Origin: Wenzhouxiangellaceae bacterium
Lineage (GTDB): Bacteria; Pseudomonadota; Gammaproteobacteria; Xanthomonadales; Wenzhouxiangellaceae
Length of the DNA: 64,000 nucleotides
Direction of reading: 5' to 3'
NCBI GenBank assembly: GCA_028289455.1
Contig: JANQPN010000049.1
Coordinates: 1 to 64,000, forward strand
Shown here: positions 59,373 to 64,000 of the stretch, piece by piece
Layout of the letters: each line of letters begins with the position of its first letter
Position numbering within the stretch: position 1 is the first letter of the stretch
Translations under genes and position numbers: made by a program
The notes under the pieces: generated by a model
Told to the model about the DNA's origin: nothing
The model's database searches: none
The model's input: only the letters and a program-made list of their open reading frames with translations

Positions 59373-61925
59373 TCAGGTTGACAGTCTATTGACCAGATTG
59401 GCTTTATAAGAGTCGGCCCGTTTCGGCTTATCCCAAAGCTCGTAAAGCTTTACGAGTCGTTTAAGCGTATTTTGAATGTTGATGGATTTTTCGCTTAGCG
59501 CCGCCTGCATAACCCTATAGTTTTCAGCCAGCAGCTGCTCTGCCTGTTGATAGTCACCCTGACCGGCCAGTGAAATACCTAATATGCTCCGTGCATAGGC
59601 CAGCCGCCAGTGATCTGCGGGTAATGCCTGTTCGAATATGGAAATCGCCCGTTTGATCATCTGCTCAGATTCCAGATAATTCCCCTGCAGTTGTTGCAGA
59701 TCGGCCATATGCGTCAAAACGGTTGCGCCGAACCAATGGTTTTCTCCCACCTGTTCATAAAAAATGTCCAATGCCTGCTGATACATCGCCTGTGCTTCGG
59801 CATACTGCCCCATATCTGTTAGCAACAGTCCTAATGTACTGGAAACCCTGGCGACATAAGCATGACGGTCACCGAGCAATTGGCGCCGGGTAGTCAGCAC
59901 CTCACGGTACATGGTTTCCGCTTCAACAGGATTGCCCTGTTCCCACAGTACCTGCGCCAGATTGCTGAGATGAGTGAGCCTTTCCGGATAAACTTTACCG
60001 AACAGCTGCTCAATCAATACAAGGCTTTCTCGGTAAAGCGGTTCCGCTTCGGCATGATTATTCAAACCCAGATGATTCACCTGTGCCAGGTTATTAAGCG
60101 TGCTGGATATTTCCAGGCGGTTATCACCCGGCAGCTCCCGGTACAACGCCAGGGCCTGCTCATACAGGTTTTTTGCTTCCAGGTTTTTGCCCAGATTAAA
60201 CACGGTAATGCCTAAATCACTCATGCTGATAGCAGTATCCTGGTGGTTGTTTCCCAGCAGGCGCTGACGAATGGTTAAAGCCTGCCGGTGAAATCGCTCC
60301 GCATCCTGAAGATTACCGCCCAGCCGGAAAAGCTCTCCCAGGGAATGCATATCCCTGGCAGCTTCCAGAGTCTCACCATTATTTTCCTGAATACGATTAT
60401 CCAGGGCGCGCTGTATTAATGTTTCACCCTGTTCATACAAACCCAGGTTGCCGTATACGGACCCAATGGTGGCCATTAATTCTGCTTGAATCTCTGGTTG
60501 TTCTTGCAACTCGGAATCAATCCGCTGTGCGCCTCTGTCCAGTACTTCACGGACGGTAATGCTGTTCCCGCGGGATTCGCTTGGATCGGAAACCTCAAAC
60601 AGCTCAACCATAAAATCCTTGATCTGCTCGGCTTTATCACGTTCCAGCACGGTGCTGTCACGTTCCTGCAGTAATTGCAATTGCTGATAACCGGTTGACG
60701 TGATAACGATTGCTGCAACCGCCACACCAACCCGGTGCCGGCGAATGAATTTGGCCAGCCGATAACGCATGTGTCCATTGCGGGCCAGCACCGGTCTGAG
60801 CGCCAGGTAGTCAGTAACGTCGGCGGACAGTTTTTCCACCGAGCTGTAGCGCTCGGAGGAATCCTTGTTCAGGCATTTGCTGATGATGGCATCCAGGTCG
60901 CCGCGTAAATGCCTGGACAACTGTCCGGGACTGTCCAGGCGCCTGCTTTGCCATGGGGGTAAAGCAGCATCTGCGGTTTCAGCGGGGTTCAACACACGGG
61001 TGCTGGGAGCAGGCGCAGTGGACTTTAAAATGGTGGTTTGCGCTTCAATTGGCGACAAGTCGGTCAGGCTGAAAGGGCGTTGGCCGACCAGCAGCTCATA
61101 CAGCAGTACGCCCAGCGAATAGATATCGCTGCCGGTGGTACAGGACAAACCCTTGACCTGCTCCGGGCTGGCATACCCCGGGGTCTGGATATGCAGGATG
61201 GAGGAAGCGGTATCCTGGTTGTCGGCATCAGCCTGGGTTAATGCCGCAATCCCAAAATCCATCAGCTTCAACTGGCCATCATCGGTTACCAGTACATTGC
61301 TGGGCTTGATATCCCGGTGAATCACCAGATTGCGGTGAGCGTGGGAAACGGCATTGCATAATTTTTGGAATAAACGTAACCGCTGTTTCAGATTAAGCCG
61401 ATTGCTATCACAATATTCAGTGATGGTTTTTCCCTTGACATATTCCATCACCAGGTAGGGTCGGCCCTGCTGATCAGTGCCGCCATCCAACAGGCGGCAA
61501 ATATCAGGGTGCTCCAGATTGGCCAGAATTTGCCGTTCGGATCGAAACCAGTCTTGAATCCGCTGATCATTATGGTGGATCTGCACCACTTTGATGGCGA
61601 CGTGTTTTTCATATTCCTGGTCGGTGCGCTGCGCCAGATACACATTGCCCATGCCGCCGCAGCCGATCAGCTCTGTCAGGGTATAAGCACCCAGTGTCCG
61701 GCCGAGCATTGAATCTGCCTGCAACAACCGGTCAGCGTGCATTGGTGGCGGAACCGTCATCAGGTTATCCTTGACCAGCTGCCGGTCAAGCTGGAGCAGT
61801 TGAATCAGTTCAGCTGCGGTTTCCGGGTTGGATTGCTGCAACTGCGCAATAAAATTCCGGCGTGCCGCTTCATCCAGATCGGATGCTTGGTTAAACAGTT
61901 CTTCCAGGTCGGCGAAATTATGCAC
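59373..61925 (-). CDS. Transmembrane Ser/Thr protein kinase with TPR repeats
   Basis: The 850-residue kinase has an N-terminal helical part (1-75) and a kinase domain (about 82-380): glycine loop GCGGMGNVY, VAIK Lys112, HRDIKPSN (204-211) and DFG (223-225). A transmembrane segment follows at about 398-413, then a long series of TPR repeats (about 470-835) that is extracytoplasmic if the segment is used once. The gene lies 24 bp after an ECF sigma factor on the same strand, a pairing seen in related bacteria. The TPR part may sense a partner. Substrates are unknown. Confidence 0.92.
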   Translation of the reverse strand: MHNFADLEELFNQASDLDEAARRNFIAQLQQSNPETAAELIQLLQLDRQLVKDNLMTVPPPMHADRLLQADSMLGRTLGAYTLTELIGCGGMGNVYLAQRTDQEYEKHVAIKVVQIHHNDQRIQDWFRSERQILANLEHPDICRLLDGGTDQQGRPYLVMEYVKGKTITEYCDSNRLNLKQRLRLFQKLCNAVSHAHRNLVIHRDIKPSNVLVTDDGQLKLMDFGIAALTQADADNQDTASSILHIQTPGYASPEQVKGLSCTTGSDIYSLGVLLYELLVGQRPFSLTDLSPIEAQTTILKSTAPAPSTRVLNPAETADAALPPWQSRRLDSPGQLSRHLRGDLDAIISKCLNKDSSERYSSVEKLSADVTDYLALRPVLARNGHMRYRLAKFIRRHRVGVAVAAIVITSTGYQQLQLLQERDSTVLERDKAEQIKDFMVELFEVSDPSESRGNSITVREVLDRGAQRIDSELQEQPEIQAELMATIGSVYGNLGLYEQGETLIQRALDNRIQENNGETLEAARDMHSLGELFRLGGNLQDAERFHRQALTIRQRLLGNNHQDTAISMSDLGITVFNLGKNLEAKNLYEQALALYRELPGDNRLEISSTLNNLAQVNHLGLNNHAEAEPLYRESLVLIEQLFGKVYPERLTHLSNLAQVLWEQGNPVEAETMYREVLTTRRQLLGDRHAYVARVSSTLGLLLTDMGQYAEAQAMYQQALDIFYEQVGENHWFGATVLTHMADLQQLQGNYLESEQMIKRAISIFEQALPADHWRLAYARSILGISLAGQGDYQQAEQLLAENYRVMQAALSEKSINIQNTLKRLVKLYELWDKPKRADSYKANLVNRLST

Positions 61926-61949
61926 GGATGCCTTCAGTATGCTGATGGT

Positions 61950-62531
61950 TCACTCATTCTCGGAACGCATAAGATACCGGCTGAGCCATGTTCGGGTAAA
62001 CCGCCAGCGACGCTTGATGGTGGCTTCAGAGCAATTGAGCACATCTGCGATCTGCTTGTTGGTCATGCCGGCAAAAATTTTCAACTCAACAAGCCTGGCT
62101 GCATCCTGATCGTTTAATTCCAGTTCAGTAATAGCCTGATCGATACCCAGCCAATCAATTGACTCATCGACACTGGGTATGCCACTTTGTAATTCACCAA
62201 AGGAAACAAAAGGAATGTCTCCGCCACGTTTCTGGCTGTTTTTAGAGCGGATATAATCAATTACCAGATGCCGGGTAATGGTTGCTGCCATGGCAAAAAA
62301 GTGATTGCGGTCATGCCAGTCAATTTCAGCTTTAGACGCTAGTTTCAAATAGGCTTCATTAGCGATTTCGGTGCTGCACAATGTAACCAGGTTATGGTGT
62401 TTGCGTAATTGTGCTTTGGCAATGTCTTTGAATACCGGATAAGCCAGCTGCATCAGCTCGGCTTCGGCATCTTTATCCTGTTCCCGCCAGCGATGCAACA
62501 ACTGGGTAATATCGGCCTGAGTGTTGCTCAT
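61950..62531 (-). CDS. ECF-type RNA polymerase sigma factor (TIGR02999-like)
   Basis: The 193-residue sigma factor has region 2 (ANEAYLKLASKAEIDWHDRNHFFAMAATITRHLVIDYIRSKNSQKRGG) and region 4 (RLVELKIFAGMTNKQIADVLNCSEATIKRRWRFTRTWLSRYL). This subgroup is typically linked to Ser/Thr kinases rather than to an anti-sigma factor, which matches the neighbour gene. It probably directs expression of targets after kinase signalling; the promoter is unknown. Confidence 0.92.
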   Translation of the reverse strand: MSNTQADITQLLHRWREQDKDAEAELMQLAYPVFKDIAKAQLRKHHNLVTLCSTEIANEAYLKLASKAEIDWHDRNHFFAMAATITRHLVIDYIRSKNSQKRGGDIPFVSFGELQSGIPSVDESIDWLGIDQAITELELNDQDAARLVELKIFAGMTNKQIADVLNCSEATIKRRWRFTRTWLSRYLMRSENE

Positions 62532-62788
62532 GATTGTTTAGATTGATCTCCCTTTGCACAGTATAAGCAATGGCTGTGTTAACAGGTGGTGAATACTTCT
62601 AACGCGGGCTCCCGGCACAGCTGTCCATGGTAGGAATTCATTATGGCCGATATATGTGCGTATAATCCTGCCGGATCATATCAATAATAAAATTGACACT
62701 CGATGATGATCTGAGTCTGTATCCAGCAGTATTTTTACGCAGGCTGGAATTAGAGCAGCTTTAGTCAACGCAACAATTTGATTCGTAT

Positions 62789-63256
62789 ATGACGGCTATC
62801 CATAACTTGCATCTGCAAAAACTGCTGAAGCTGGCCGAGCAGGCTTTTGATCGTGGAGATCATCCTTTTGCCGCTTCTCTGGTGATTGATGATGAGGTGG
62901 TGATGTCGGTTATGAATTCAGTGGTATCAGAGCAGGATCCAACACGTCATGCGGAGCTTAGCCTGCTGAGTAAGGCAGCCCGTCAGTTTGGTGTTGTACG
63001 GCTGGCAAAAGCGACCTTGTATGCCAGTACGGAGCCTTGCCCGATGTGTGCCGGCGCCATCTATCAATGTGGCATACCGCAGGTAGTGTATGCCTGCTCA
63101 GGGAAGGGGCTGCGCGAGCTGATTGGGAGAGGCCGGTCTATCCCATGCCGGGAAATTTTCCAGCGGGCTCAGCGGCAGGTTGAAGTGCATGGACCATTGC
63201 TTGAGGAACAGGGTTTGGAGCTGCACCGGCGGTTAAACTGGTGGGCAGCCGTTTAA
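62789..63256 (+). CDS. Nucleoside/base deaminase of the CMP/dCMP deaminase fold
   Basis: The 155-residue zinc enzyme has HAELSLLS (His-x-Glu) and EPCPMCAGAIYQCG (PCxxC), the zinc and catalytic residues of cytidine deaminase-fold enzymes. It resembles guanine deaminase/TadA-like soluble deaminases, but the RNA-binding N-terminal basic residues of TadA are not obvious. It is transcribed rightward alone; 257 bp separate it from the divergent sigma gene. Confidence 0.87.
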   Translation: MTAIHNLHLQKLLKLAEQAFDRGDHPFAASLVIDDEVVMSVMNSVVSEQDPTRHAELSLLSKAARQFGVVRLAKATLYASTEPCPMCAGAIYQCGIPQVVYACSGKGLRELIGRGRSIPCREIFQRAQRQVEVHGPLLEEQGLELHRRLNWWAAV

Positions 63257-63420
63257 ACTACAGCTTCCAGGGGTTACTAATAACAGTAACGAATGAAGTT
63301 TATGTGGTTTTTCTGAAATTGATATTGAGATACATCTACGAGTAGAACTGATCTTTCCTGATTTAACTCTTCTAGTGTTGATCCATGTGAGATTGTATGG
63401 GTTAAGTATCGATGCAAAAC

Positions 63421-63912
63421 TTATCTAAATCGGCGATGTTTTTCTAATCCTTCTCTCCTGAACTGATCCAATGCTGATTTAAGCTCACCTGCAAATTTGT
63501 TTGCTTTTTCAGTAAACTCGATAACTTCTTTCAGATCTAATGAGTACTTATTGTCTATGTATTTGAAAATGCTACTTACAAATTCTTCTCTTTGAGCACT
63601 GAAGTAAATCTCCCACGGATTATGAGCAATAGCATTTCTTGTGTTAAACAGGGGTTCTACTTTATTGAGCAGGGTAATGGTATTTTGTACTTGTTGGTCG
63701 TTTTTGCCTTCTGATTTTATCATTTTCTTCAAAATGTTAACTCTAGATCTTATTGATTGATGCCCAATAAGATCAATGAGATCATCGCCATAGAGTATGT
63801 CGATATATTCATATAATAAGCTTTCAATTTGATTAAAGCTTAATATGGCATTTCCGACTGCCAATGCCATATCGTTATTCATGTCGATTAGAAAATCTTT
63901 GAATCTGACCAT
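63421..63912 (-). CDS. AT-rich gene for a helical protein with a HEPN-like motif
   Basis: The 163-residue helical protein has LSFNQIESLLYEYIDILYG and the motif RNAIAHNPW. Arg and His spaced by four residues (RNxxxH) match the Rx4-6H motif of HEPN RNases and toxins. I do not recognise a named family. Base composition is clearly lower in GC than its neighbours, which suggests transfer. The ATG at 63912 has AGGGAGG close ahead. Partner genes may lie beyond the window. Confidence 0.62.
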   Translation of the reverse strand: MVRFKDFLIDMNNDMALAVGNAILSFNQIESLLYEYIDILYGDDLIDLIGHQSIRSRVNILKKMIKSEGKNDQQVQNTITLLNKVEPLFNTRNAIAHNPWEIYFSAQREEFVSSIFKYIDNKYSLDLKEVIEFTEKANKFAGELKSALDQFRREGLEKHRRFR

Positions 63913-64000
63913 GGCTACCTCCCTTTAATACACCAACCATTGAAGCTAGATATATTCGACTCCAATGGACTATTTATTTGTGCAATCTACTCCCCGATAT

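Noticed and set aside
1..64000. CRISPR arrays, insertion sequences, prophage, rRNA
   Set aside because: No regularly spaced repeats, transposase or phage genes, or rRNA sequence were seen on either strand.

Overview
The window looks like a chromosomal segment of a gammaproteobacterium of middling GC content. Gene content and order support this: yoaA-tsaB; yibN-type rhodanese-secB-gpsA with a convergent trmL; accA-tilS; divergent epmB/efp with a modifiable Lys34; mtaD-ubiG-mupP-like phosphatase; hslO; and a split B12-dependent ribonucleotide reductase of the Pseudomonas NrdJa/NrdJb type preceded by two NrdR boxes. No phage, insertion sequence, integrase or CRISPR array was seen. The species cannot be named from sequence alone.

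Region 1 (2-2365): the 3' part of a DinG/YoaA helicase, tsaB, and tRNA-Gly(GCC). Region 2 (2414-15982) is the most distinctive part, a two-sided lipid cluster that I read as a bacterial sphingolipid (ceramide) island. Leftward from a 505-bp divergent promoter region run a fatty acyl-AMP ligase, a ceramide-reductase-like Rossmann protein, a di-iron fatty acid/sphingoid hydroxylase, an acyl carrier protein, a serine palmitoyltransferase-like enzyme and a three-gene ABC exporter. Rightward run a GNAT-fold ceramide-synthase-like protein, an LptF-like and an LptG-like permease, a Tam41-like CDP-lipid synthase and a diacylglycerol/ceramide-kinase-like protein. Together they suggest fatty acid activation, sphingoid base synthesis, N-acylation, phosphorylation, possible CDP activation for a headgroup, and transport. 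The island lies between tRNA-Gly(GCC) and tRNA-Cys/tRNA-Leu(UAA), which are adjacent genes in E. coli (glyW-cysT-leuZ).

Region 3 (16454-27893) is accessory: TetR with a glutathione transferase, two LysR regulators, an alpha/beta hydrolase, several NTF2/SnoaL-fold proteins (at least five domains in 5.4 kb), a two-component system and a beta-lactamase-fold serine hydrolase. Region 4 (28021-36206) holds arginine deiminase, a beta-propeller-like envelope protein, rhodanese-secB-gpsA, trmL and nrdJab. Region 5 (36444-41157) encodes secreted proteins, including a 979-residue multidomain one, and a Sel1-repeat protein.

Region 6 (41233-53695) is mostly housekeeping: an AlkB-like dioxygenase, xseB, tilS, accA, gluQ, a FimX-like degenerate GGDEF/EAL protein, epmB/efp, mtaD, ubiG, a sugar-phosphate phosphatase, hslO and a squalene/phytoene-synthase-like protein. 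Region 7 (53711-58612) is an MCE lipid-transport operon (MlaE-MlaF-MlaD-PqiC type) flanked by two GFA-family zinc proteins and an ABM-domain protein. Region 8 (58670-64000) has a small secreted Cys-containing protein, a TPR Ser/Thr kinase with its ECF sigma factor, a nucleoside deaminase and an AT-rich gene with a HEPN-like motif.

Two genes, the ceramide-reductase-like gene and gluQ, have intact reading frames but no ATG, GTG or TTG at the expected start; CTG and ATT are the likely starts. ATG/GTG/TTG-only gene finders would truncate both.
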